Shown here in pieces: positions 24,783 through 34,283 of a stretch of 45,918 bases of DNA. Under the pieces are notes generated by a model. That model was not told the DNA's origin. It did no database searches and worked only from the letters and a program-made list of their open reading frames with translations. Position 1 is the first letter of the stretch; each line of letters begins with the position of its first letter. The position numbers and the translations under genes were made by a program. The DNA is from Candidatus Woesebacteria bacterium. GTDB taxonomy: Bacteria; Patescibacteriota; Microgenomatia; UBA8517. Location of the stretch: the NCBI GenBank assembly GCA_020061305.1, contig JAGUYM010000001.1, positions 1-45,918 on the forward strand, in the 5' to 3' direction.

Positions 24783-25682
24783 ATCATACTTTTTTCTTTT
24801 TATCTTTGATATAAAAACTATCCAAGGAAATTTTGGGAATGCATTAAATACTCTTTTTACTCTTATCCAAAAATTAAACGGCTCGGATATTATTCTCCAA
24901 ACCCATTCAAGCCCAAATTTTTCCATCCATTTTGGCGGAAGTTTTGCGTTTCCTGATATAAAATTAAAAGTGCCCCCTACTGCCATTGCACCCCTTGCCC
25001 TAAGGTAAAAAAAGTTTCTTAAAATCCATTTTTCCTGTTTAGGTGGGACCAAGGCTACAAAAACCAAATCGGGCTCAAATAATTTAATATCTCCTAATAT
25101 CTTTTTATGTAACAATCTATCTCTTTCTGTAACAGGTCTGCAGTTTTTATCGTAAATTGGAAATTCTTTATTTGTCTTAAAAAAAATATTTTTGTATTTT
25201 TGCTTTAGCACCTCAATCGCTTTAACTTGTTCGCCATGCTCTCCTCCAAAAAAATAAACTTTTAATTTTTTCTCATTGGCGATTTTTATAATGTCCAAAA
25301 ATAATTCACGGCCCTTTATGACAGGAAGTTCTTTTGTAAGCCATTCCTTATTATTAAATATTGACATTCCAACTTTTAATCCTTGCAAAAATAGTTTTGG
25401 GATTCTTAAAATTCCGTCTTCAAAATCTGGTAAAACATCAAGATATTTATGTGCCATCGAAAGACCAATGCCGTCAGCAATTGAAACATCGGACTTAAAA
25501 ATTGCTTTTTTCAAAAGCCAATCTCTCATCGCCATCAAAACAATTTCAGGATTTGGAGTAACGATATAGAATCTTTCTTTAGTCTTTAGCCTCATACGCA
25601 CAAAATTTAGCACTTCCTGCCTTGAAGTGCTATTCACCTTGATTCCCATGATATGTCCGTGTTTTGGGCCTCTTTTTGCCAT
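24756..25682 (-). CDS. WecG/TagA/CpsF-family glycosyltransferase
   Basis: KVYFFGGEHGEQ, LVFVALVPPKQEKWI, GAMAVGGTFNFISGNAKLPPKWMEKFGLEWVWRIISEP. Confidence 0.92.
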   Translation of the reverse strand: MAKRGPKHGHIMGIKVNSTSRQEVLNFVRMRLKTKERFYIVTPNPEIVLMAMRDWLLKKAIFKSDVSIADGIGLSMAHKYLDVLPDFEDGILRIPKLFLQGLKVGMSIFNNKEWLTKELPVIKGRELFLDIIKIANEKKLKVYFFGGEHGEQVKAIEVLKQKYKNIFFKTNKEFPIYDKNCRPVTERDRLLHKKILGDIKLFEPDLVFVALVPPKQEKWILRNFFYLRARGAMAVGGTFNFISGNAKLPPKWMEKFGLEWVWRIISEPFNFWIRVKRVFNAFPKFPWIVFISKIKRKKYDSTFSVIEK

Positions 25683-25783
25683 ATTTTTAGTGATTTTTAA
25701 CTAAAAATTTTACTTTAAGTTCATACTTTCAATGTTAAATTGATCAAATTTTATAAAAATTTTCTCCGCAATTGACTTAATTT

Positions 25784-25853
25784 TGTAACTCACGACTTAT
25801 GACTTATGACTAAATTACTATATACCAAGTCACCAGTCCACAATCCAAAGTAA
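25784..25853. repeat. Heptamer tandem repeats (GACTTAT; AAGTCAC-like)
   Basis: gtaactcac GACTTAT GACTTAT GACTAAA and CAAGTCA CCAGTCC ACAATCC AAAGTAA. Confidence 0.75.
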
Positions 25854-26029
25854 TTAGCTACTTCTGTACAATTTATGTCATCAATTCCTGAACTTAATTT
25901 TTATGACTTATCCTCAAATTATTCACACTTAATTTTAAAATTCTATTTAAAATTATAGGCTTTATGTTTTATAATTTATTATTTAAAATTGATTTAAAAT
26001 TTGTAATTTAAGATTTAAAATTAACCGCA

Positions 26030-27040
26030 TCACCCTTTAGTTGTAACTGCCCTTTTCCATAGTTCTATGTTTTCTAAAACTAATCCTGTACCCCGCACCA
26101 CACATAAAAGTGGTTCATCGGCTAAATGTGCCGGAACACCGGTTTCTTCAGTTAATAATATATTTAGATTTCTAAGCGATGCTGTTCCCCCACTCATTAC
26201 AATCCCTTTATCTATTATATCAGCCGCAAGTTCCGGTGGAGTATCCTCTAAAACTGCCTTAACAACGCCAACAATTTGTAGAAGCACTGGTTTTATCGCC
26301 TCGGTAACTTCAGATGAAATAACCGTAACGCTTCTGGGAAGACCAAAAACCAAGTCTCTGCCCGATATCTCAAGTTTTTCTTCTTTTGCAAGTTTTGTCG
26401 CTGAGCCTATTTTTAATTTGATATCTTCTGCAGTGGTATCACCTATTACAAGGTTATGCTTTTTTTTGAGGTGATTTATAATTGCCTCATCAATTTTTGT
26501 TCCTGCAACGCGCACTGATTTGTGAATAACCACGCCACCAAGTGAAAGTACAGCGGCCTCAGTTGATCCCCCACCACTATCTACTATCATGTGTCCAGAA
26601 GGTGCTGAAACAGGAATACCTGCTCCAATTGCTGCAGCCAATGGCTCGTCAATCAAATAGGCATGTGCGGCTCCTGCTGATATAGCAGCATCAAGCGCCG
26701 CCCTTCTTTCAACCTGCGTGCATCCTGCAGGAACGCATATCATTACATTTGGCTTTAAAAAAGACCCCCTTTTTAGAGCTCTACCTATAAAATATCTAAG
26801 CATGGTCTCTGTCGCCGAATAATCGGCAATTACCCCATCTCTCATTGGTCTTGTGGCAATTAAGGTTTCAGGTGTCCTGCCTAGCATTTTTTTGGCTTCA
26901 TCTCCAACAGCCACAATTTTATTGTCATCAACTGAAGCGGCAACAACGGTGGGCTCATTGGCAACTATGCCTTCGCCAGCAACCCAAACAAGGGTATTGG
27001 CTGTGCCTAAATCTATTGCAATATTTTTTCTTTGAAACAT
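26030..27040 (-). CDS. mreB: Rod shape-determining protein MreB
   Basis: NIAIDLGTANTLVWVAGEGIVANEPTVVA, MIVDSGGGSTEAAVLSLGGVV. Confidence 0.95.
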   Translation of the reverse strand: MFQRKNIAIDLGTANTLVWVAGEGIVANEPTVVAASVDDNKIVAVGDEAKKMLGRTPETLIATRPMRDGVIADYSATETMLRYFIGRALKRGSFLKPNVMICVPAGCTQVERRAALDAAISAGAAHAYLIDEPLAAAIGAGIPVSAPSGHMIVDSGGGSTEAAVLSLGGVVIHKSVRVAGTKIDEAIINHLKKKHNLVIGDTTAEDIKLKIGSATKLAKEEKLEISGRDLVFGLPRSVTVISSEVTEAIKPVLLQIVGVVKAVLEDTPPELAADIIDKGIVMSGGTASLRNLNILLTEETGVPAHLADEPLLCVVRGTGLVLENIELWKRAVTTKG

Positions 27041-27051
27041 AATATCCTCGT

Positions 27052-27064
27052 ATTATAGTATAAT
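27052..27064. promoter_or_regulatory. Back-to-back -10 boxes of mreB (-) and PEGA gene (+)
   Basis: ATTATA (27052-27057, minus-strand TATAAT), then TATAAT (27059-27064), separated by 1 bp. Confidence 0.6.
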
Positions 27065-27071
27065 ATAACTT

Positions 27072-28214
27072 ATGACTAAACTAAGAGTTTTTGTTTTGTT
27101 TTTAACTTTTTTGATTGTTGGTGTTGGCGGTTATTTTGTATCACTTTTAGCTAGGGGGTATCGTTTTGACAAGGCTAATTACAAATTTAGCCCAAATGGA
27201 ATTTTAGTTGCCAAATCAAATCCTGATGGTGCTTCAGTTTATATTGATGGAAAATTAGAAGGAGCAACTAACTCAAATCTCAGACTTGCACCCAAATTTT
27301 ATGATATAGAAATTAAAAAAGATGGACATCTGCCATGGAATAAAAGAATTTCAATTAAGAAAGAGGAAGTAACTCAAATCACTGCAGAACTATTTAAAAC
27401 TGCGCCATCTCTATCGCCCGTAACATTTGATGGTGCTATTAATCCAGTGATTTCTCCTGATATGACAAAAATTGCCTACATTAGTGATAAAAGTTTATGG
27501 GTTCTTTCAGTGTCCAGTCTTCCAATTGGTTTTCCAAATGAACCCAAAAAAATAACTGATAATGTCGATGAACAATCAACTTATTCATTCTCTCCAAATT
27601 CAAGGCAGATTCTCCTTGAGACAAAGACTGCAAGTTATTTACTAGATGCGTCGAACTTTACTCACCAATCAGAAAAAGTTAATGTAGAAAACACCAAAGT
27701 TAAACTTCTAAAATTATGGAATGATGAGCAAGTTGCATTAAATGAACCCAAATTTAGACTTGTTCCCTCTGAAATTTCGGATGTTCTAAAAAGAAAGTCC
27801 TCCAAATTCATATTTTCTCCTGATGAAAATATGGTTTTATATACCGCAAGCTCTTCAGCTAGAATAAGCGAAGGGCTAATTCCTCCACTTCCAGGATCAT
27901 CAACCCAAAAGGAAGAAAGAGAAATTAAGGAGGGAAAAACTTATGTTTATGATATAAAAGAAGATAAAAACTTTTTGATTTCAGACAATAACACACCAAT
28001 TTATTGGTTACCTTCATCTAGGCATTTATTAAACCCAACTGAGGAAAAGATCATAATTATGGATTATGATGGAACAAATAAACAAACAGTTTTCTCAGGA
28101 GGTTATATTTTCCCCTTTGCCTTTCCGTATGTTAATGTAAGCAAACTCTTGATACTTACAAATCTAGGCTCCAATTCTTCGATTACCAATTTATATTCAC
28201 TCTCGATTAAATAA
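27072..28214 (+). CDS. PEGA domain protein with beta-propeller-like C-terminal part
   Basis: N-terminal TM; GILVAKSNPDGASVYIDGKLEGATNSNLRLAPKFYDIEIKKDGH (PEGA). Confidence 0.8.
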   Translation: MTKLRVFVLFLTFLIVGVGGYFVSLLARGYRFDKANYKFSPNGILVAKSNPDGASVYIDGKLEGATNSNLRLAPKFYDIEIKKDGHLPWNKRISIKKEEVTQITAELFKTAPSLSPVTFDGAINPVISPDMTKIAYISDKSLWVLSVSSLPIGFPNEPKKITDNVDEQSTYSFSPNSRQILLETKTASYLLDASNFTHQSEKVNVENTKVKLLKLWNDEQVALNEPKFRLVPSEISDVLKRKSSKFIFSPDENMVLYTASSSARISEGLIPPLPGSSTQKEEREIKEGKTYVYDIKEDKNFLISDNNTPIYWLPSSRHLLNPTEEKIIIMDYDGTNKQTVFSGGYIFPFAFPYVNVSKLLILTNLGSNSSITNLYSLSIK

Positions 28215-28230
28215 TGGTAAAATAAAGCCA

Positions 28231-28302
28231 TGTCCCAATAGTTCAACGGATAGAACGAAGGAATCCTAATCCTTTGATCTAGGTTCAATTCCTAGTTGGG
28301 AC
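28231..28302 (+). tRNA. tRNA-Arg(CCT)
   Basis: Cloverleaf: GTCCCAA/TTGGGAC acceptor, GTTC/GAAC D-stem, AAGGA-ATCCTAA-TCCTT anticodon arm, CTAGG/CCTAG T-stem; CCA not encoded. Confidence 0.9.
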
Positions 28303-28310
28303 ACAACAAG

Positions 28311-28387
28311 ACGGGAATTAGCGCAGTTGGTAGCGCGCAGCGTTCGGGACGCTGAGGCCAGAGGTTCGAATCCTCTATTCCCGACCA
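28311..28387 (+). tRNA. tRNA-Pro(CGG)
   Basis: CGGGAAT/ATTCCCG acceptor, CAGCG-TTCGGGA-CGCTG anticodon arm, AGAGG/CCTCT T-stem; encoded CCA. Confidence 0.93.
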
Positions 28388-28414
28388 TATCGAATTTCTC
28401 AAATTAAATCTTTT

Positions 28415-28900
28415 TTACTCATTATTTGCGCAAACTATACTATCTGGGTCAACTCCTGGTGCATCTGACCATACTGGCAATTTAGACCGATCAAAATAAC
28501 CAATTATGGTCCCATCCGACGAGTGAATCGTTCCACCACCTATGTCCACATAGATATCACTATCCGGCCCAACTACAGTTGACGCACCAACTAATGTGTG
28601 AGGTGCTTCATCAGAATACTCACCTATCCTAACACATTCTCTTCCACCATTCGTAGGATCAGGAACAACCTCATATAAAACAACTTTCTTGGGAATACGC
28701 GTATAGGCCTTATAACCGCTCTCAAATTCCGAACTCAAAGCCGATGTTGGGTTTAAAATCTCTTTTTGCACCTCTTCACCGGTTACGGCCGTAATTGTGC
28801 TCTCAACACCTTGCCATAACATTAAACCCACAAAGGTAAATATTCCCGCTCCAGCCATCCATGTTCCTCTATCTACCATTTGCCGATAGTTTAAACCCAA
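28415..28900 (-). CDS. Hypothetical membrane-anchored protein, 161 aa
   Basis: ORF with one N-terminal TM. Confidence 0.55.
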   Translation of the reverse strand: MGLNYRQMVDRGTWMAGAGIFTFVGLMLWQGVESTITAVTGEEVQKEILNPTSALSSEFESGYKAYTRIPKKVVLYEVVPDPTNGGRECVRIGEYSDEAPHTLVGASTVVGPDSDIYVDIGGGTIHSSDGTIIGYFDRSKLPVWSDAPGVDPDSIVCANNE

Positions 28901-28912
28901 TAGATTAAAATT

Positions 28913-29383
28913 TCAATTTTTTACTTCATCATCACTATATATGAGGCACTCTGTGGCACTTTGATATTCAAAAATTTCATCTACATTAAAAATAAGCCCC
29001 ATTTCTTTTTGGGCCGATTCTTCCGAATCTGAAGCATGGATAATATTTTGTGAACCACTCATTCCAAAATCACCTCTAATTGAACCGGCTTCTGCCTCTC
29101 TTGCTTTTGTAATACCTACAATTTTTCTAACAGCAGTAATTGCATCAAGACCCTCCCAAACCATTGCAACAACAGGAGTCCATTCCATAAAACTCTTTAA
29201 ATCTTTAAAAAAATCTTTATCTTTGTGATGAACATACCAATTTTCAAGAATTTCATCCGTTAAACGAATCATTTTAATACCAATTAATTTTAATCCCTTT
29301 CTTTCAAACCTATGCATTATCTCTCCAACCAAACCCCTCTGAAGCCCATCTGGTTTGATTAAAACAATTGTTCTTTGCATCAT
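28913..29383 (-). CDS. ndk: Nucleoside diphosphate kinase
   Basis: RTIVLIKPDGLQRGLVGEI, IRGDFGMSGSQNIIHASDS. Confidence 0.95.
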   Translation of the reverse strand: MMQRTIVLIKPDGLQRGLVGEIMHRFERKGLKLIGIKMIRLTDEILENWYVHHKDKDFFKDLKSFMEWTPVVAMVWEGLDAITAVRKIVGITKAREAEAGSIRGDFGMSGSQNIIHASDSEESAQKEMGLIFNVDEIFEYQSATECLIYSDDEVKN

Positions 29384-29384
29384 G

Positions 29385-30662
29385 TTATTTTATAATTTTA
29401 CTAAACTCCTCATCATTATCACAAGGGCCGATTATGGCAAGGTTTAATCTTTCGGGTACAAATAGCCTTTTTGCCTCAAACATAACATCTTCCATTTTCA
29501 CTTGATCAATTTTTTTAAACACTTCATCTGGGGTCTTAATTTCGGGACTAAATAGGGCCTGATCTGTGAAAAAAGATGTTACATCTCTTGTATCTTCTAA
29601 GGCTAGTGCTAAATGGCCCTTCAAAAACTCTTTTGCCTTTGCCAATTCTCGACTTGTGACTTGTGACTTTTGACTTGCTATTTTATAATGTTGTTCTAGT
29701 ATTATTTTTACAGCCTCTGACGCTTTTTTAACATCAAGCCCCGCATATGTACCCATGTAACCAACGTCTTCATATCTATCCATTGAAGTTCTAACGGAAT
29801 AAGCCAAACCCCTTCTCTCCCTTACTTCCAAGAAAAGTCTTGATGACATTCCACCACCCAAAATTGTAGCCAAAAGTGTTTGGGCATATTTTTTCTCATA
29901 ATTTTTACCATCGGCCATAAAACCCAGTATCACATGTGTTTGTTCTTTCCTTTTGTCGTGTAATTTTATTTGGGGTTTCGCTTGACTCGTCAAAAACAGT
30001 TTGTTGGTTACGAGTGATAAACCACGAGTTGATAGGTCTGAAAAATATTTTTTTGTTAGTTTTCCAATAGCTTTTTCATCGAAACTTCCTACAATTGATA
30101 TAATAATATTTTCAGTATAGTAATAGTTCTTTCTATAACTTAAGAGGTCATTTTTTGACATATTCTGGACTGTTTTTTCCGTCCCAGCTATATCCATCCC
30201 CAATGTGCTACCGGAGTAAATAAGTTCTTCAAATATATCTCCAATTTTCATCATTGGAGTATCTTCATACATTCTAATTTCCTCAATTATTGTCCCCTTT
30301 TCTCTTTCGATTTCTTCTTTATCTAAAATTGGATTTATAACCATGTCCGACAAAACATCAAGGGCTGTTTCTATATCTTGACCTCTACATTTAATATAGA
30401 AATTTGTATATTCCTTTGAAGTTCTTGCATTAAGTTCTCCTCCAATTGAGTCGATTGTCTCACTAATTGACTTAGCGGTTGGCCTTTTTTTACTTCCTTT
30501 AAAAAGCATGTGTTCCAAAAAATGGCTTATTCCATTATTTTGAGTGGTTTCATTTCTGCTTCCAGTTTTAACCCACACGGTTACAGTCACGGAAGACAAA
30601 CTTTCCATCGGAACAGTTAAAAGCCTTAATCCCCCCTTGAGTTTTTGAATATTATAGTTCAT
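29385..30662 (-). CDS. M16-family zinc peptidase (insulinase-like)
   Basis: GISHFLEHMLFKGSKKR HxxEH motif, RRGLAYSVRT. Confidence 0.93.
   Translation of the reverse strand: MNYNIQKLKGGLRLLTVPMESLSSVTVTVWVKTGSRNETTQNNGISHFLEHMLFKGSKKRPTAKSISETIDSIGGELNARTSKEYTNFYIKCRGQDIETALDVLSDMVINPILDKEEIEREKGTIIEEIRMYEDTPMMKIGDIFEELIYSGSTLGMDIAGTEKTVQNMSKNDLLSYRKNYYYTENIIISIVGSFDEKAIGKLTKKYFSDLSTRGLSLVTNKLFLTSQAKPQIKLHDKRKEQTHVILGFMADGKNYEKKYAQTLLATILGGGMSSRLFLEVRERRGLAYSVRTSMDRYEDVGYMGTYAGLDVKKASEAVKIILEQHYKIASQKSQVTSRELAKAKEFLKGHLALALEDTRDVTSFFTDQALFSPEIKTPDEVFKKIDQVKMEDVMFEAKRLFVPERLNLAIIGPCDNDEEFSKIIK
29651..29678. repeat. Heptamer tandem repeat inside M16 peptidase gene
   Basis: GACTTGT GACTTGT GACTTTT GACTTGC. 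Confidence 0.85.
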
Positions 30663-30671
30663 ATTTTACTT

Positions 30672-31118
30672 ATGAATATTAATGCAATCTTTAGGTCAAT
30701 TGCAACACGAATTTCCTATCTTGCAGGTAGTCCTTATACTTTTATTACTGCAATTGTTTTAATTATTCTCTGGGCGACTACGGGCAAATACTTTGGATAT
30801 TCAAATACTTGGCAACTAGCCATAAACACACTAACCACAATTGTTACTTTTTTAATGGTCTTTTTGATTCAAAATACGCAAAATAGAGATTCAAAAGCTA
30901 TTCACTTAAAATTAGATGAACTAATCAAGGGTGTCAAAGGTGCAAGAGATAAAATTATTAACATAGAAGACCTGCCTGATGAGGTAATAGATGAGATACA
31001 TAATGAATTTCAAAAACTTCAAATGAAATATGAGATCAAAATCAAAGAAAAATCAGCTGATACCAGCCAAATCAGGAACTTATTTTCCCATTTTTTCAAA
31101 ACATTAGGCAAAAATTAA
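30672..31118 (+). CDS. Low-affinity iron permease-family membrane protein
   Basis: GSPYTFITAIVLIILWATTGKYFGYSNTWQLAINTLTTIVTFLMVFLIQNTQNRDSKAIHLKLDELI; ATG 30672 chosen over upstream TTG. Confidence 0.8.
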   Translation: MNINAIFRSIATRISYLAGSPYTFITAIVLIILWATTGKYFGYSNTWQLAINTLTTIVTFLMVFLIQNTQNRDSKAIHLKLDELIKGVKGARDKIINIEDLPDEVIDEIHNEFQKLQMKYEIKIKEKSADTSQIRNLFSHFFKTLGKN

Positions 31119-31121
31119 AAA

Positions 31122-32741
31122 TCACATTTTTAGGGGAGATTCGATACCAAGCAGTTTAAAGCCTGATTTTAAAACCATACCCACTTTTTCGGTTAGCATA
31201 ATTCTAAAATCTAATCCTAATATCCTATTTTTGGCATAAAAAGTATTAAACTTACTGGCCAAATCATATAAATAATTGCAAAGTAAATTAGGAGAATAAT
31301 TTAGCGCAGAATTTTCCACAATTTCAGGAAATTTAACCAAACTTCTCAAAATTGCAGTTTCTTCGTTATTTAATTTCAAATTTTTTGATAATTGATAATT
31401 GACAACTGATAATTTAGCCAAGATGCTGTTGCATCTGGCTATTGCATATTGTATGTATGGTCCACTGTTCCCTTCTAAAGATATGCTTTCCTGCAAATCA
31501 AATGCAATCTCTTGCGTAAGTCCATGCTTTAAAAATGAATATTTAACTGCCCCAACTGCAACCTGTTCTGCTATTTTTTCATCAATTTTGTACTTTTCAA
31601 GTATTTCTTGCTTTGCTTGATCCAAGACATCTTCTCCCAAAATAACATTTCCTGTTCTCGAGCTCATTTTACCCTTTTTGAGTTTCACCCAACCGTAAGG
31701 CACATGCACTTCTCTCCCTTTTGTGTCGGGTTGTATATACTCTAAAGCCTTAAATACTACCTTGAAATATTCTGTCTGTTCTGGTCCAACTGTATGAATT
31801 ATTTTTTCTGGCTGATATTCTTTAAATTGCAGTTCAGCTAAACCTAAATCTTTAGCTTCGTATGTAGGAACCCCCTTCCCAGATATAAAAACTCTATCAT
31901 GAAGTCCATATTTTGAACCCTCAAAAATAATAGCCCCATCACTTTCTACTAAAATACCCTTATTTACAGCTTCAAGAGCAATCTCCTTACCTCTATCTGC
32001 CGTTTCACTTTCAAAATATAGTCTATCAAATTTTGTATATACTCTTTTATATATTGAATCAAAATAATCTAAACTCCATTTTCTTGTTGTTTCATATAAC
32101 TTGTTAATTTCTGCATCGCTCTTGTCATATATTTTTTTGTTAATATTCCCAACCACTTCTTTCGCCTCATTACTCTCTTCAAATTTTGTGGCACCAATTG
32201 CATATACCTTGCCTAAATATTCTGCTCTTTTTTTAACATCTTTAGGATCTTCAAATCCGCTTAATTGTATCCCATATACCGCCTTAGCAATATGAAGCCC
32301 CACATCACCCTGATAATTGGCCCTAATTACCATAGCCCCTATTGCTTCATGGAGCCTTGATAAACATTCTCCAGTTGTTATGTTTCTTAAATGTCCTATA
32401 TGGAATGCTTTGTGAGTATTAGGGTGAGCAAACTCAAACATTATTTTTTTACTACTGGCTTTGTTTGTTTTTCCAAATTCACCATCAATCTGTATCAAAT
32501 TATCAATCAATACATCATTTTTAACATAAAAGTTGATAAATTTTCCAACAACTTTTGCTGTAATAGGTAAACTAGTATTAGAATTTATTTTTTCAGTAAT
32601 TTTATTAGGATCTATTTTTTTATCTTTTAAAGCAAGATTAGTTGAATAATCACCATAATCAAGGTTTGTGGGAGTTTCAAGAGAAAGATCCTCAATCCCA
32701 GTTATCTCTTTCAGAGCTTTAATTATATTATTTTTAATCAT
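31122..32741 (-). CDS. argS: Arginyl-tRNA synthetase
   Basis: EFAHPNTHKAFHIGHLRNITTGE; VPYGWVKLKKGKMSSRTGNVI; start moved to ATG 32741 (6 nt after a TATAAT). Confidence 0.95.
   Translation of the reverse strand: MIKNNIIKALKEITGIEDLSLETPTNLDYGDYSTNLALKDKKIDPNKITEKINSNTSLPITAKVVGKFINFYVKNDVLIDNLIQIDGEFGKTNKASSKKIMFEFAHPNTHKAFHIGHLRNITTGECLSRLHEAIGAMVIRANYQGDVGLHIAKAVYGIQLSGFEDPKDVKKRAEYLGKVYAIGATKFEESNEAKEVVGNINKKIYDKSDAEINKLYETTRKWSLDYFDSIYKRVYTKFDRLYFESETADRGKEIALEAVNKGILVESDGAIIFEGSKYGLHDRVFISGKGVPTYEAKDLGLAELQFKEYQPEKIIHTVGPEQTEYFKVVFKALEYIQPDTKGREVHVPYGWVKLKKGKMSSRTGNVILGEDVLDQAKQEILEKYKIDEKIAEQVAVGAVKYSFLKHGLTQEIAFDLQESISLEGNSGPYIQYAIARCNSILAKLSVVNYQLSKNLKLNNEETAILRSLVKFPEIVENSALNYSPNLLCNYLYDLASKFNTFYAKNRILGLDFRIMLTEKVGMVLKSGFKLLGIESPLKM
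31385..31412. repeat. Heptamer tandem repeat inside argS
   Basis: TTGATAA TTGATAA TTGACAA CTGATAA. Confidence 0.85.
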
Positions 32742-32869
32742 AACTTGATTATATCTCAACTTCAAACCAAAATCCCGTTGTAATTATTATTATTAATTAG
32801 ACTTGGCTATGGATCGTCTACAAGCGGATATAAAAATCTATTACTTCAATTCTCAAAATATCCTATAAC

Positions 32870-32898
32870 TTGCAAATGTCTATATTATCTTATAAAAT
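32870..32898 (+). promoter_or_regulatory. Promoter of 32907 gene
   Basis: TTGCAA (32870-32875), 17 bp, TAAAAT (32893-32898), 8 nt before ATG. Confidence 0.6.
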
Positions 32899-32906
32899 AT
32901 GCCTAT

Positions 32907-33134
32907 ATGAAAAATGAAAATGGTTTTTTTGCAGCAATAGTAGTAAGTAAAAGATTTAGAGATGGAGTACTAAACCCACAAACAAGACTACAAACTGCTC
33001 AGGGGGGGTACTTAGATGAAGACTTTGGGGTTGAGCAAGTAGATAAAGAAATTTTTGAGGAGATTGAGATTGTTGAAAACATGACAGAATTTGCTCAAAA
33101 ATACAGGAAAATAAAGTCTTCTAAGCAAAAATAA
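32907..33134 (+). CDS. Hypothetical protein, 75 aa
   Basis: ORF with own promoter. Confidence 0.55.
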   Translation: MKNENGFFAAIVVSKRFRDGVLNPQTRLQTAQGGYLDEDFGVEQVDKEIFEEIEIVENMTEFAQKYRKIKSSKQK

Positions 33135-33141
33135 TTTTAAT

Positions 33142-33405
33142 ATGCCAGACAGACAACTTTGCTTCAGATGTATTGAAAAAGATAAATGTGAACTATTTCA
33201 AAAATGGCAGGAACTACTTGAACTAACTGAAGCGGCTCGTCAAGAATTGAGGAATAGAGCTGACAAATCAAAAACTGAAACTGAAGAAGTTGAGGCAATT
33301 GAAGAACGGGACAACATCAGTCAAGAATACTGGAAGGTAAGAAATATATTACGCCAGGAAGCAATTATTAGAGGTTGCCAAACTGTTTTAGAAAAAATGC
33401 AATAA
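33142..33405 (+). CDS. Hypothetical protein with N-terminal Cys motif
   Basis: MPDRQLCFRCIEKDKCELF..., 87 aa, co-oriented with preceding ORF. Confidence 0.5.
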   Translation: MPDRQLCFRCIEKDKCELFQKWQELLELTEAARQELRNRADKSKTETEEVEAIEERDNISQEYWKVRNILRQEAIIRGCQTVLEKMQ

Positions 33406-33409
33406 TTTT

Positions 33410-34231
33410 TTACCAAATTTTTTCTCCATCGGTTGTCACAATCACATCCCCCACTTGATCAGTTCTTAAAATTTTAGCATTTACTGTTTTTAGCATTTGT
33501 AATATTTCATCATGTGGGTGTCCATATCTATTATTTTTACCAACACTAATGACTGCAATTTTAGGTTCAAGTACTTTTAACAACTTTTCGCTTAAACCAT
33601 TCTTACTTCCATGGTGATTTACTTTGATATAGTTTACTTTTCCTATTTTTCGATTACTAGAGATATTATCACTAACTTTGTTTTCTACATCCCCAACAAA
33701 TATAGCTTTGAAATTAAGATAATTCAAAACTGCAACTATTGAATAATCATTTGTTTTGTTTGCAACAAAGTCCTCTGTTGGATGAACTATGTCTAAATAC
33801 ATCATTCCTACCCTAATTTGAGTGTTAATGGTTGGGTGAATAATCTGTACCCCGCCACCCCCCACCATATTTTTTAGCACTTCGACATATTGATTGCTAA
33901 ATTTGGGATTGTCTAAATCGTTCGTCAAAAAGTTTTCTATTTTATAGTTTTTAAAGACATCGACTACTCCAGCCACATGATCTTTATCTGAATGAGTCAA
34001 TATAACCAGTTCAATTGTCCTATCAAAAAATGGCATATACTTCCCTAAACAATATAAAACGTTTCCATCAGGTCCACCATCAATCAAAATTTGTCTAGTA
34101 TTTTTTTGAATTAAAATTGCGTCTCCTTGTCCCACATCACAGGCAATAATCTGCAATTTATTATCAATTGAAAAAACACTAATCCAAATTGAGATGGCTA
34201 TCAAAAATAAAAACATTATTATTTTTTGCAT
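33410..34231 (-). CDS. ComEC C-terminal-like metallo-beta-lactamase-fold hydrolase
   Basis: IIACDVGQGDAILIQ, LVILTHSDKDHVAGVVDV, KVNHHGSKNGLSEKLL. Confidence 0.88.
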   Translation of the reverse strand: MQKIIMFLFLIAISIWISVFSIDNKLQIIACDVGQGDAILIQKNTRQILIDGGPDGNVLYCLGKYMPFFDRTIELVILTHSDKDHVAGVVDVFKNYKIENFLTNDLDNPKFSNQYVEVLKNMVGGGGVQIIHPTINTQIRVGMMYLDIVHPTEDFVANKTNDYSIVAVLNYLNFKAIFVGDVENKVSDNISSNRKIGKVNYIKVNHHGSKNGLSEKLLKVLEPKIAVISVGKNNRYGHPHDEILQMLKTVNAKILRTDQVGDVIVTTDGEKIW

Positions 34232-34283
34232 AAATTTCTAACTACTCTAATTATTCTAATTTCTAATTTCTAAAAATTTTAGG

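Noticed and set aside
25784-25853. Heptamer arrays as a possible CRISPR array
   Set aside because: Units are 7 bp without unique spacers, and no cas genes are visible.
26067-27042. Plus-strand ORFs opposite mreB (135, 65 and 60 aa)
   Set aside because: They are antisense to a strongly conserved gene and have no recognisable domains.
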